Assembly (NCBI RefSeq): GCF_026212465.1 | Contig: NC_080057.1 | Location: 13,160,239 to 13,224,238, forward strand | DNA length: 64,000 nt | Source: Amaranthus tricolor | Taxonomy: Eukaryota > Streptophyta > Magnoliopsida > Caryophyllales > Amaranthaceae | Direction: 5' to 3' | Shown here: positions 1-10,755 of the stretch, piece after piece | Numbering within the stretch: position 1 is the first letter of the stretch | Layout of the letters: each line of letters begins with the position of its first letter | Notes under the pieces: generated by a model | What the model saw: the letters and a program-made list of their open reading frames with translations, nothing else | Told to the model about the DNA's origin: nothing | Databases searched by the model: none | Program-made: the position numbers and the translations under genes

Positions 1-1613
1 TAGATGCGAAGGTGACACAAATTTCATCTTGGAAAGAATAGAACTGGGACTGAAGATACTCTAGTTTGTTAAGAGCAGGTTCTAAGAGAGCTGCAAGAAT
101 TGAAGAAGATTTAGTAAAACCAGTGAAGCCAAGGCCAGGTGACGTAGGTGTGGTGGTTGTTGGTGGCGGTGTAACAGGAATAGGTGAAGGTGGAGGTGAC
201 AGAATGTGGTGTGTAGGTGATGTGGCCTTTTTTTGTGAAAGAGGTGTAGTAGGTTGAGGCTCAAGGGTAGTGTGTGAGGAAGAGTCATCATCTAAACTAA
301 CTACTGGATGTTTTCCTTTAGAAGCGAGCCTACCACTTTTCCTCGGTGTTACAATAGGCTTCTTCTGAACAGGCATTTGAACCTCCTCATCACTAGAAGC
401 ATCATCAACATCATTATCCAGTGCCTCACCCTCCTCTTCCTTTGAGGCTTCCCCTTTACTTACTGCTTCCCCCTGTTCCCTTTGGTAAAAAATTTCTGCC
501 TCTTTATGAGTAGCAGTGGGAACAGGCTTCTGATCCTCCTTTTCATCCTTTTGATCCTTCTCTTCCTTGTCTTTTTCTTCTTTCTCCTCATCAAAATCCT
601 CATTCTCCACATCCTCAATGGTGGCTTCCTCCAGAATCTCTTTATCTGATACTTTAAGGTGCAAGTTGGTAAGACATTTGGCACCTATTTTGTTATTGGG
701 ACTCATTGGGAACTACAGGCCATCCAAAGGGACTCCAAATTTCTTAAGAATCCATATCAACAAACCTCCATATCCTACCATTAATTTCTTTTCATTACAA
801 TCAAATAGATGTGAAATATTCAAAGAAGGAAAATTAATTTTGATGTGGTTGGCTAAACAATAGATTAAGGTGGCATCAAGAAGATTTACTTCACTACCCT
901 TAGAATTGTGTGGTAAAATAAATCTTCGAGCTATATTATAAAGTAATTTTTGAAGACGAGACAATGTGTTGTGACTAAAACTGCCTTTCTTTTCATTAAT
1001 CCCCAAAAATTTTAACACTGTTTTCTCATTAATCTCTGAAAAAACGATCTTAGAACCAACGTGATATGTATCAAAACCTATGGCAGGAACTCTAAACCAC
1101 TCACCAAGCATCATATAGTTAAATTCAATTTTAATCTCCTTGACAGTACTTGAACAAACTCCATTCTCAATAGAAAAGTTAGAAATAAACTCATGCATTA
1201 AGTTGGGATAAATTGGGTGACAGCAAAAATCGGTCATTAAGGTTTCTTAGTTTTGATTCTTAATAATGGCATGAAGTTGAGGGAAAGGAGCAGAGTCATA
1301 CCAGTATTTGTCAAGACCAAAACCTACTGACATTTCCTTAGCAATTTCTTCAGGGCTGTTGAGATCAGCAATCTTAGATTTCTTCATTAGTCTGGATGAT
1401 GAACCTCCTTTGGGTGTTGTGTTTTGACGTTTTGTTCCGGCATGCATGGTTGAAGAACTAGGTGGGTCAGATTGTTTTTGTTCAGATGAAGAGGATGGTG
1501 GTGCAGTCATCAACGGGGATAGGTGTACGACCTTTAATGGCTTCGGTTGAGTCACTTTTGGTGTTGCCTTGCTTGATTTTCTTGGATTAGGAGCTTGTTT
1601 TTGGGGTTTTCAT
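1..1613 (-). pseudogene. Additional ORF (aORF) after RNase H, copy A, 3' end outside window
   Basis: Starts at ATG 1613 (reads MKTPK...) in the position of the env-like ORF of SIRE elements. The N-terminal half (1555 to about 713) matches the aORF of copy B and resembles the 'putative plant transposon protein' domain often found in such elements; recognisable parts are LFPQLHAI-like, a REFISNFS-like block and a block around RRFILP. It is followed by a Glu/Lys-rich stretch (about 660-470), a basic motif PRKSGRLASKGK (about 345-312) and a Pro/Ser/Thr-rich stretch (about 200-130). Stops interrupt it soon after the ATG, at 1247-1249 (copy B has Trp) and at about 713 (copy B has Asn); otherwise the frame runs on to base 1. 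No signal peptide or hydrophobic span is visible, so an envelope role is not supported. Confidence 0.75.
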
Positions 1614-2195
1614 GGTGAGTAAGGATGGTGAAGAAGAAGATGTATTGAAGAAGTTGAGTGAGAGTGACGGTTTCAGAGTGAGTATGGTGAGTAAAGAGAT
1701 GTGAGGTTTGTGGGAGAGTGATATGACGTGAGGGAGTAAAAGAGATGTGTTATAGGGTGTGAAAGGACGGTTACTTGAAGGGTTGTACTATAATTAATTT
1801 ACTTAATTGTATGTGTGAACAAGGTGGATGATGAATGGTTAGTGGATAGGTTCATGGAATTGGTAGTTAATAACGGGTTTTCGATCCGACCCTTATTTGT
1901 TTTACGTTGACCATCTATATAAAATAGTAATGCTGGGAATAAAATTTGAGAAAATAATTGAAGATGTCCTCGTTTTTCGTTTCATTTTTTTTAATATGAG
2001 GACTATCATTCGTGAAACAAGTGCTGCTTATGGTTTGATCAATTTAAACATGCATTCAAGAAAGCAAACACAGCACGTACTAAATAACTGCATACCTGAA
2101 CCTTTTAATATTTAACTTCTTAACCAAGGTTTTTGTGGATGAATAAACCTTCTAATTTTTAATTTTTCCTTTAATGAGAATGCTTGCCATAAACT
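1614..2195 (-). other. Spacer between RNase H and aORF, copy A
   Basis: About 580 bp with no supportable coding region. It corresponds to the 522-bp spacer at 60147-60668 in copy B. It may carry the leader or splice acceptor of the downstream ORF, but no convincing site could be fixed by eye. Confidence 0.6.
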
Positions 2196-3024
2196 TTAAT
2201 GGAGTTTGATCATGCCGAGTTCTAACCTCATCTTTTCATGTTGTTCCCTTGGAACTGGTTTAGTCATAATGTCTGCTATTTGCTCATTAGAATTAACATG
2301 ATTAACAATTATATTTTTATTTTCCACATTATCCTTGAGAAAATGATGTCTTATATGAATATGTTTAACTCTAGAATGATGCACGGGATCTTTAGATATG
2401 CTTATGGCACTAGTATTATCACAATAAATAGGAACGCATTCAAACTTAATACCAAAGTCTCTTAGCTGTTGCTTGATCCAAAGCATTTGGGAACAGCAAG
2501 CTGCTGCTGCCACATATTCTGCGTTCGCAGTGGATAATGCAACGATTTTTTGTTTTTTGGAACACCAAGACACTAAACAAAAGCCAAGGAATTGTACCAT
2601 AACTGAAGTGCTTTTTCTGTTTACTAGATCTCCTACATAATCTGCATCACTATAACCTTTCAAATCATAGACATCACGTTTTGGATAAAATAGGGATAAG
2701 TCATCTGTTCCCTTCAAATATCTCAGCATTCTTTTCACTGCTGTATGATGTGATTCTTTAGGATTTGATTGAAATCTAGCACATAAAACAACACTAAAAG
2801 CAATATCGAGTCTACTAACGGTTAGATATAATAAAGAACCAATCATGCCTCTATACATAGTTTGGTCAACATCAATACAATTCAAATCTTCATCTAATTT
2901 GACGTTTGTAGCCATAGGTGTGTGATTTGTTTTAGCATTGTTTAAACTATATTTCTTGAGAATTTCTTTTATATATTTTTGTTGATGAATAAAAATTTCA
3001 TTGGCGGTTATTTGCAAACAAAGG
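2196..3024 (-). pseudogene. RT C-terminus and RNase H, copy A
   Basis: An open frame carrying the end of the copia reverse transcriptase (IFIHQQKYIKEIL, then MYRGMIGSLLYLT) followed by RNase H. RNase H acidic positions are visible in YSDADYVGD, in NAEYVA (the usual AEAEY has become ANAEY) and in YCDNTSA; the conserved HIRHHFLKD and IADIMTKP blocks follow. The stop is at 2196. RNase H removes the RNA strand of the RNA-DNA hybrid during reverse transcription. The frame is intact over some 275 codons, but it is fused upstream to the integrase-RT linker because the catalytic half of RT, including the YVDD box, is deleted. Confidence 0.88.
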
Positions 3025-3504
3025 AACAGCTGGATTGGGAACATCTTGCTGGTCCTCATTTACCGGCTGTTCTGCTTGGTCAGGTACTTCAGTTTGTTCT
3101 TGAATCAGCTGTTCTCCTATTGTTCTTTGATCTTGCTCTTTAGTTACATCTTCATCATCTTCCAAATTCGCAAGACCTATTTGAAATTGTTTCTATCCTG
3201 TTCACATGTCATAAAGTTAGTTTCATCAAAATTAATGTGAACGGATTCTTCTACACACATAGTTCTCTTATTGTAAACTCTATAAGCTTTACGATGAGAT
3301 GAATAGCCAAGAAATACTGCTTCATCACTTCTTTCATCAAACTTTCCTATGTTTCGTTTTCTATTAACATGAACAAAGCATTTACATCCAAACACACGAA
3401 AATAGGAAATATTCGGTTTTTCACCTTTAAACAATTCATAGGGTGTCTTAGAAGTGATTGGTCTTATTAGTACACGATGTAAAATATAGCATGCAGTATT
3501 GACA
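3025..3504 (-). pseudogene. Integrase C-terminal part and linker, copy A (left of the hAT)
   Basis: Continues the integrase after the hAT insertion. Recognisable blocks are FRVFGCKCFVHVN, KFDERSDEAVFLGYS, AYRVYNKRT and FDETNF, the usual tail of copia integrases before RT. A stop occurs at 3177 (after NNFK); beyond it, in other frames, lies the Gln/Glu/Pro-rich linker (NEDQQ, then NPAVP), which joins directly to the RT C-terminus at about 3024. In copy C the same linker continues for about 60 more residues before RT, which shows that the junction is a deletion. Confidence 0.82.
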
Positions 3505-3512
3505 GCCTCGGC
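3505..3512. repeat. Left target-site duplication of the hAT element
   Basis: GCCTCGGC immediately before the terminal TAGTGATGGC; the same 8 bases occur at 7366-7373. Eight-base duplications are the hallmark of hAT insertions. Confidence 0.95.
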
Positions 3513-3524
3513 TAGTGATGGCGA

Positions 3525-3835
3525 CGGAGCGGGTTACTCGGAATCGAACCGGTCCCGAACTGCTTGAAACCGTCCCGGAACCAAAACCGTTCACGACAGG
3601 TTCCAAACCGGCCCGAACCACGGAACCGTGAAACCGCCGGAAAAAACCGCTTGAACTGGACCTAAGAACCGTGGGCCGGTTCACTCGGTCCGAACCAGGT
3701 GAACCGGCCTAACGGTTCTTTAGAAACGGAACCGGAACCGGACTGGGTGAATCGGCCTAACGATTCCTTAGAACCGGAACCAAAACCGGCTGGGTGAACC
3801 GGCCCAGCGGTTCTTTGGAATCGTCTAAAAAGTAG
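3525..3835. repeat. Left subterminal GAACCG/CGGTTC-rich region of the hAT
   Basis: About 310 bp dense in GGAACCG, GAACCGG and their complements, in contrast to the AT-rich surroundings. hAT transposases bind short repeated subterminal motifs, so this is the likely binding platform. The function is inferred. Confidence 0.65.
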
Positions 3836-4345
3836 CCGTTGTGATTTTTACTATAAATGCACATCACTTTCAATTATTTTCATTCACAACTCATCTCTCC
3901 TCCTACTCTCTCTACTTAATTACTTAATTATGCAATTATTCTCTTAATTACATAATTAGTCTTTTAATTATTTCTTAATTTAGTTAATTACATAATTAGT
4001 CTTTTGTTATTTATTAATTTCTTAATTTCATTATTATTTCAATCTTATCATGTATTCATTTTTGAAAAAAGCGTCTTAAAAGTTACTAAAGTGGCAAGAT
4101 TATTGGGAGGTGCTAACTCCAAAAGAAAGGCCACTTCAACTCCGTCGGTATCAACAACACCCTCGGTTAGTAATTATAATTACGAACCAAATTACCCAGA
4201 AGGGTACGAAAAGAATTACACGATTATGCAGAAGAAGTGGAAAGAGAAATACAAATTGAAGAAGAAGAAGAACAAGAAGAGGAACCAACGACCCCTATTG
4301 GGATACATAGATCTCGACAGCCATCAACGAGATCACATGAAGAAA

Positions 4346-4378
4346 CACTACAACAACAACAACAACAACAACAACAAA
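4346..4378 (+). repeat. (CAA)n microsatellite in transposase N-terminus
   Basis: About ten CAA/ACA units encode a polyglutamine run in the frame beginning at 4237, or polyasparagine in the neighbouring frame. Confidence 0.85.
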
Positions 4379-4711
4379 GACAAGCTCGTGGTAAACGAGT
4401 CAATTTCCAAACTATCGGTTAGTTTTATAATTTTTTTCTTCAAATTGATCAAATTTAAAATTATTATTTATTTATATACTATGGTATTTGAGTATGTCTT
4501 TATATTTAAATTTAGATGAAGATGAACCAGTAAGACAAACTTTCCAGCAATGCCACCTTCTAGTGGTAGAGCTATTTCACATCTATGGTCGTATTTTACA
4601 AAAGAACCAACCAACAATTCAGATGTTTTCTTATGTACTTGTCAAATTTGTGAAAGTCAAGAAATAAATCCTTTACTTTCATACAATTTCACCAGAGGTA
4701 AATACTTTTTA

Positions 4712-4713
<2 letters not shown>

Positions 4714-4800
<87 letters not shown>

Positions 4801-4816
4801 GTATATATATATATGT

Positions 4817-4902
<86 letters not shown>
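4714..4902. repeat. (TA)n microsatellite in a transposase intron
   Basis: About 190 bp of nearly pure TA, broken by a few GTATAC-type interruptions near 4786-4820. It lies in the inferred intron 4698-4971 (GT at 4698, AG at 4970-4971), which splits the BED finger; joining the flanks restores the frame RGGGTRSFNKHL. Confidence 0.9.
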
Positions 4903-4905
<3 letters not shown>

Positions 4906-6792
4906 ATTTATATTTTATAAATCAAGAATGTATTAAAAATTCATTTATTGTGTTTTGTGAATACGTGTTAGGTGGTGGTACGAGATCTTTTAACAAACAT
5001 TTGGCAAAGAAGCATGGAATCACAAAAGAAACTCATGCAGCAAGCGGCAGCGGGACCACAAGTGGAAGCCGACAGTGGGACATTCCCACCGGAGGTATGC
5101 CTTTTAAATATAATTGTAATGATATGATTGATGAATTTTCTAAATATGTAATTTGTGATGAATTGCCATTTAACCATGGTGAAAGTAGGGCATACGAGCA
5201 TTACACTAAAAAACCTTTGCAACCACAATATAGAGCAATCCCTAGGAACACTCTTAAACGACGCACAATTAAATTATATGAATCAATGCGCTATGAATTA
5301 GTAGAAATGTTTAAATCTTTTAATGGTAGGATTAGCATAACAGCTGATATTTGGTCTGCTCCCCCACATTTAGAAGCTTATATGTGTGTAACAGCACATT
5401 GGATAGATCAAAATTGGATTAGTCAAAAAAGAATAATTGCTTTTGAGGTAATGCTCGAAAGACATACGGGTGAAAACATAAAATATAGATTAATAGAGAT
5501 ATGTAAAGAGTGGAACTTCTTAGATAAGATATTTTGTGGTTCTACCGATAATGCAATCGCCAACATTAAATGCATCGAACTTTTGTATAACAAACCTGCC
5601 TTTAGTATTATCCTTGGGGGTAGATTATTAGACGTACGTTGTTGTGCTCATATAGTAAACTTATCTTGCCAAGCAGGTATTAAACAATTAAGTGATTTAT
5701 TAGATCCCATTAGAGACATAGTGAAGTGGCTTAGAGTTGGACAGGTAAAGAGAAGATATAAGCAATTATGTAACCATTATCAACTAAATAAAGTGTATTG
5801 GTCATTAGATACTCCTACACGTTGGGGCTCAACCCACAATTTATTAAAAAAGCGATTGCTTATCGTCTAGTTATAACAAAACTTTATAGTGAGTGTACAG
5901 ATAGCTATATAAGGGATGACACATGGGAACTAGCTATAGGTGTATGGAAAATATTAGAAGCGTATGACCACGCAACTAAGATTTTTTCATATGTTTACGA
6001 ACCAAACGTCCACTTAGTAATAAGTGAATGTATTACTATTTTTTATCATCTTCTTAAACATTCGGATGATGATACTAACACATATTTAAAGCCGATTCTT
6101 GCAGATATGATGGACAAGTGGAAGACATATTTTACTGATTTTTCTTTTATTTATGGAATTGCGACAATTTTAGACCCATGTTTTAAGACAAAACTCCTTA
6201 CTAAAGTAATTAGATTTTACTACCCATCATTAGATCGCCCGCCAAGTGATGTACATAATTATGTTGGAACTTGTAAAAAACATTTAGCAGAACTTTATGA
6301 TTATTATGCTAGTGTATATAACCCAAGTCGCGATACGTCTAGGCGTGCTAGCGTCTCGGCACGTCCACCTATTATAATTCTGTAATAGCTAACATAATAA
6401 GCCAAGATGATAGTTTCGTAGGATCATCTTCTTCTTCACCCTCCACTTCATATTTAGAATTAGATAATTATCTTAAACATCACTTTGAAATTGACCAAGG
6501 TAGCTATAATATTTTAGAATGGTGGAAAGAAAAATCGATAAAATTTCCCATATTATCGAGAATTGCAAAGGATATCCTTGCAGTTCCTACTTCTACGATT
6601 GCGTCGGAGTCTTCTTTTAGTGTAGGTATAAGAGTTTTAGACGAAAAGAGCTCTCGTCTTGCTCCACATAGTATTCAAATATGTGTTTGCAAGAAAAATC
6701 GGGATCAACCGAAGCTCCGAACACAAGGACTAAAGAACGATGATGATCAAGGCGATGATGATCTATGGATGATGGTGGATACATCTGCATAG

Positions 6793-7365
6793 TTGTCAGG
6801 TGGAGAGTTAACAGAAGCATCTAACCAACCAGATGATGATGAAAAAGACGAGTAAGATCAATCGGACAACGATCAATCAACATTCAACAACTACTAATAA
6901 AAGGTATGACAAAGAACCACGTGGGCATTGATTCCTTCGGGATACGTAGGCAGCTTAGTATTCCTTCGGGTACTATGTTCAAGTCCATTCTCTCCCTATT
7001 TTTTTATTAATCATCTTTATCGTTTCTTATTAATTTATTTTTTTCATTCTTTTTAGTAAATATTTTAATGATGATGACAACTTGACAAGCAATGAATTTC
7101 ACTAATAATCAAGTATCATCAAACGTATGTCCGCATTATTATAGTATTTTTATATTATATTTAAAGGAAAAATAATAATGGAACCGATGATCCGACCCGC
7201 GAGTTGGAACCGCCGCAACCGCCCCATGAACCGCCAAGGAACCGTTTGGAACCGCTCGGAACCGAAACATTCGAATCAAGTTCCAAATGGAACCGGAACT
7301 AGGTGGAACCAGAACCAAATGGAACCGAATCGGAACCGGCCCAACCCGGACCGTGGCCATCACTA
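6793..7365 (+). other. hAT 3' untranslated and right subterminal region
   Basis: Contains no gene. After the stop there is a stretch with two similar words (ATTCCTTCGGG near 6930 and 6960), then AT-rich sequence, then from about 7178 a GC-rich region with repeated GGAACCG words, like those of the left end. Confidence 0.65.
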
Positions 7366-7373
7366 GCCTCGGC
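7366..7373. repeat. Right target-site duplication of the hAT element
   Basis: Second copy of GCCTCGGC directly after the terminal GCCATCACTA. Confidence 0.95.
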
Positions 7374-8275
7374 CCAAAAATTTCTATGAAGACCACTAGC
7401 AATTAGCATGTTCATCACAATAATTCATGAAGCTTGAATTTTTCAAATTCTTTACCATGATCTGACCTTATGTGAATAAGTTGATAATTACTAGATTTTT
7501 GTATTTTATTAGCAAAAGAAACAAACTCATTAAAAGCCTCATCTTTGCTTACTAAAAATAAAGTCCATGTAAATCTACTATAATCATCAACAATAACAAA
7601 TACATATCGTTTGCCACTACAGCTTTGAATGCTCATAGGTCCAAAAAGATCCATATAAATTAATTCAAGCGGTTTTGAGGTGGTCACCATATTCTTTGGT
7701 TTAAAGGACGACCTCATATGTTTTCCTTTGGCACAAGGATCACAAATCTCATCCTTTAGGAAATTTATGGATGACAATCCTTTTACGAGGACTTTTGATC
7801 TTAATGTATTAATCAAGGAAAAGCTAGCATGACCTAGACGTTTGTGCTACGGAAAAGGATCTTCCTCTACGACACTAAGACAAGTTAGACTCGATTTGGG
7901 AACGGTGTTGATGTCCACAACATAAGTGTTCCCTTTTCAGATCCCTTGCAGAACAGTGTCTCCTATGTCATTCCTAGAAATAATACATTTTTCAAATGTG
8001 AAGTTTACAGAGTTAGCTTTGTCACAGAACTGAGAAACACTAAGTAAATTATGTTTTAAATTCTCGACCAAAAATACATTATCAGTTGCATGGGAACTTG
8101 ACGTTCCTACTTTTCCTTTGGTGATGATTTCACCATCATGTTGTCACCGAAAGTTACAATTCCTCCATCATAGGTTTCCAGTGAGAGAAATTTTGATTTA
8201 TCACCTGTCATGTGCTTGGAACACCCACTGTCGAGATACCATGAGTTGTTCCCCCTCACTAGAACCTGCAAAACG
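7374..8275 (-). pseudogene. Protease and integrase (catalytic core), copy A
   Basis: Protease: SWYLDSGCSKHMTGD near 8240-8205 keeps the catalytic Asp-Ser-Gly. The pre-integrase zinc-binding part follows in broken frames, with the Cys pair CDPCAKGKH near 7745. The integrase core is open over 7816-7415: LELIYMDLFGPM (first Asp), VIVDDYSRFTW, IRSDHGKEF (second Asp). The frame then shifts near 7435 (KFKLHELL instead of NSSFMNYC) and about 110 bp that should hold the catalytic Glu region are missing at about 7412. Integration of the cDNA by this copy is therefore impossible. The hAT insertion follows at 7373. Confidence 0.87.
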
Positions 8276-10078
8276 AACTAATTGTTAGGATTAGGAACCT
8301 AGTCATCCTTGGGTTCCTTGTCGATTTGGCATTAATCATATTTCTTAATCCAAATGCGATCGACATAAATTTTGTTCGATTTGTCATGCTTTTCCATTTT
8401 GGCACATTGATATTTTAGGTGTCTGATTTTTCCACAAAAGGTACAGACTTTACTACTTGGGAGATCAACATAGACTTTTTTCTTTTTATTATTCTTATTG
8501 TAACCTAGGCCTTCAAAATTTTTAGTTCTAGCATCTAGAATCCATTTGGGAATATTTTGATTTTCCTTTTCCCTTTTGAATTTAATTCAAGTTTTAATTT
8601 TTCAGTTTCAACTTTGTTGTATTTTAGGTCGATTTTCAATTTTTGAAAATCAGTATATAGATCAGTAATAGATGTGTCGTTTAAATCCTTGTTCAAGCCT
8701 TGTAACTTATATTGAGTTAATTCAACATTAAGAATATTATTTCCAATGTTTCCTTTAAAACGATGTTTTGATCTAGCAAGTTAAAAAATCTATTTTGAAC
8801 ATTAGATCTAAAGGTATTTAACTAGGAAACATGGTCTTTACTAATCTTAAGGTCTTTTTCAATTTGGAGACATTTATCATTACTTTCTTCTAATTTATCT
8901 TGTGTCTCCATAAGCAACTCAATTAATTTATATCTATTTAATTTAAACAGATGGTTAGGAAATGAAATAGAAGACTTTACCTATTTTCCTTTGGACTTCT
9001 CATTCTTGCTTTCGTGTGAAGCCATGAGACATAAATTGGATGTTTCTTCCTCTTTGGGGTTTTCTGTCTCTGCATCACTCTCGGATTCTCCCCATGTAGC
9101 AATCATGGCTTTGCAAAAGTCAGTTTTGTTGAAATTTCCTTTGGTTTGTTGTCTTCCTGTTTCCCTTGCCTTTTTCATTTTTCCACATAGGGCAATCTTT
9201 GATGAAGTGATAAGTACTTCCACATTTGTGGCATTCAAGGTTGGATTTGGTATTGACAGATTTTCTTTCTTTGTTGTTTCTTTTACTGGTGTATCTCTTG
9301 TTCCTGAAGAATTTCTTAAATCTTCGTGCCAACATCGCAGCCTCCTCTTCATCACATTCTATCTCTTCTTGATCAGCTGCTATCAGAGCCAAACCTTTGT
9401 TTCGGGAACTGTCCGTTGTTCCTAAATGTAATTCGTGAGTCATATGGGAACCAGCCAGCTCTTCCAGATTGAACTTTGTGAAATCTTTTGATTCCTGGAT
9501 GGCTGTGACTTTAGCTATCCAGAGTTCATCTTAAGGGAGACTCCTTAGAAGTTTCCTTACTTGTTCATCGGTGGGAATATATCTTTCAACAGAGACAAGT
9601 TCATTTGTGATGTTTGTGAATCTTGTAAACATCTCGGATGCTTTCTCTAGGTTCCATAACAAACCGTTTATATTTTGACTTCAACAAGACAATCTTGGAG
9701 CGCTTCACTTCACTTGTTCCCTCGTGGGTAACTTTCTAGTAGATCCCAAATCTGCTTGGCAGATTTGCAACCCATAATGCGATTGTGTTCGTTTGGTCCA
9801 AGACCACAGTGAAGTAATTTGATGGCAAGAGCATTCATCTCCATTTTCTGATAATCTTCCTTTTCATATTCAGTTATAGGTTTAGGAATTATTTCGTTAT
9901 TAGAGTTTGTAGTAGTTACCTCAAAGTCTCCAATTTTGATGACTCTCCAAACTTGATAGTTTTCCGCTTTGATGATGATTGCCATCCTATTCTTCCAATA
10001 CGTATAGAATTTTCCATCAAACATAGGTGGCCTTTGAGTAGAATACCCTTCTTCTATTCGTTCATTCATTGTCGACAT
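8276..10078 (-). pseudogene. Gag polyprotein region, copy A
   Basis: Starts at ATG 10078 (MSTMNERIEEGYSTQRPP). N-terminal capsid-like part: PPMFDGKFYTYWKNRM, NEHNRIMGCKSAKQIWDLL, typical of SIRE-type gag. A frameshift at about 9720 (LLESYPRGNK in place of LLEVTHEG) ends the first frame. It resumes near 9443 with MTHELHLG and a CCHC zinc knuckle (CHKCGSTYHFIKDC, about 9235-9194), shifts again near 9160, then a coiled-coil-like Glu/Lys region (8940-8600). A second CCHC knuckle (CTFCGKIRHLKYQC) lies near 8440-8400, just before protease. Gag packages the RNA into cytoplasmic particles. Multiple breaks make it inactive. Confidence 0.86.
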
Positions 10079-10132
10079 CTCTAAAAATACCAGGGTACTG
10101 CTCTCAGGGTTTACTGATGAAATGAGGAACAG

Positions 10133-10145
10133 GGCTTTGATACAA
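10133..10145 (-). other. Decayed primer-binding site, copy A
   Basis: On the minus strand it reads TTGTATCAAAGCC, close to TGGTATCAGAGC in copy B, which pairs with the 3' end of initiator methionine tRNA. It sits 2 bases inside the LTR edge CCTACA. Confidence 0.8.
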
Positions 10146-10181
10146 ATTGTAGGAAGTGTTAGAGATGGTGAGTGACAACAA

Positions 10182-10207
10182 GGGGGGGGGGGGGGGGGGG
10201 GGGGGGG
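10182..10207. repeat. Poly(G)26 tract at the inner LTR end, copy A
   Basis: 26 consecutive G. The equivalent place has 15 G in copy C (46151-46165) and only a short C-run (CCCCC) in copy B at about 55022. Confidence 0.95.
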
Positions 10208-10437
10208 TGAATTGTTGTTTTAATAAGTTTGAGTATTTTAGCCCTGTTTTTGCGGAATTAGATTACGGAATTAAAACTTAAACTTAAAAAGAAAACGTAA
10301 AAGAGACAACACAATTTTACGTGGAATCCTTCTAGGCCTAAATAGAAGGAAAACCACGACCCCTTGGGATTTCAAATACATAAAACTCTCTAATATGTTT
10401 TAGGCTATTCGTTACAAATACATAAAACAAACTCAAC

Positions 10438-10521
10438 TAGCTTCACTCAAAGCTTCTCTCTTCTCTAGCTTTACTCAAAGGTTTCTAATTCTCTATAGCT
10501 TCACTCAAAGCTTTCTAATCC
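10438..10521 (-). repeat. LTR minisatellite, three units, copy A
   Basis: Units of about 30 bp built on GCTTCACTCAAAGCTT plus a CT-rich spacer. Copy C has five or more units (46390-46590) and copy B a diverged version (about 54690-54800). Confidence 0.75.
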
Positions 10522-10745
10522 TCCCCTAGACTTACCCAAGTCTAGTTACAAAAATTCTCTTAAAAACCCTTTACAAAGGGTAAATATTTAAAGATAAAAT
10601 TAAAGAGTTGCACAAGAAAATAACATAAATTAATTGGCAATTTTTGAAACAAAAATATTTCTTGTTTTCAATTTGATCTCTCACGTAGGGATACTTGCTC
10701 TCAACAAGTCTCACACGCATGCTTTTTCAAGAATAAACAAGTCCT

Positions 10746-10755
10746 CTATTTATAG
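10746..10755 (-). promoter_or_regulatory. LTR TATA box, copy A
   Basis: CTATAAATAG on the minus strand, about 600 bp from the inner LTR end, matching the position of TATA-like sequences in copies B and C. Confidence 0.65.

Larger units (their letters stand above)
4091..6792 (+). pseudogene. hAT transposase (BED finger ... dimerisation domain), frameshifted
   Basis: Would catalyse excision and reinsertion of the element. Order: an acidic and Gln-rich N-terminus (4237-4417), an inferred intron 4418-4515, a BED zinc finger split by a second intron (Cys pair in CTCQIC near 4649, His pair in HLAKKHG near 5000), the core with YMCVTAHWID, SITADIWS (Asp) and STDNA (Asp), DTPTRWGSTHN, then the C-terminal dimerisation domain (LEWWKEKS, FPILSRIAKDILAVP, STIASESSFS; about 6448-6690). 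The stop is at 6790-6792. The reading frame shifts at an A-run near 5850 and again near 6370; the N-terminal exon is also out of frame with the finger. The start is uncertain: the position expected for ATG near 4090 reads GTG. Confidence 0.88.
3513..7365 (+). mobile_element. hAT superfamily DNA transposon, complete ends, dead transposase
   Basis: Terminal inverted repeats TAGTGATGGC at 3513 and GCCATCACTA ending at 7365, flanked by the 8-bp duplication GCCTCGGC. The body (3853 bp) holds a transposase of the plant BED-finger and hAT-dimerisation type on the plus strand, opposite to the host copia element. Copy C of the same retrotransposon has the uninterrupted site (single GCCTCGGC near 42979), so the insertion is demonstrated inside the window. 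Both subterminal regions are unusually GC-rich and dense in GAACCG-like words. Confidence 0.96.

Noticed and set aside
4550..4936. Open frame with a long Ile-Tyr repeat
   Set aside because: The repeat is translated (TA)n in an intron; only the first part (BED finger) is coding.
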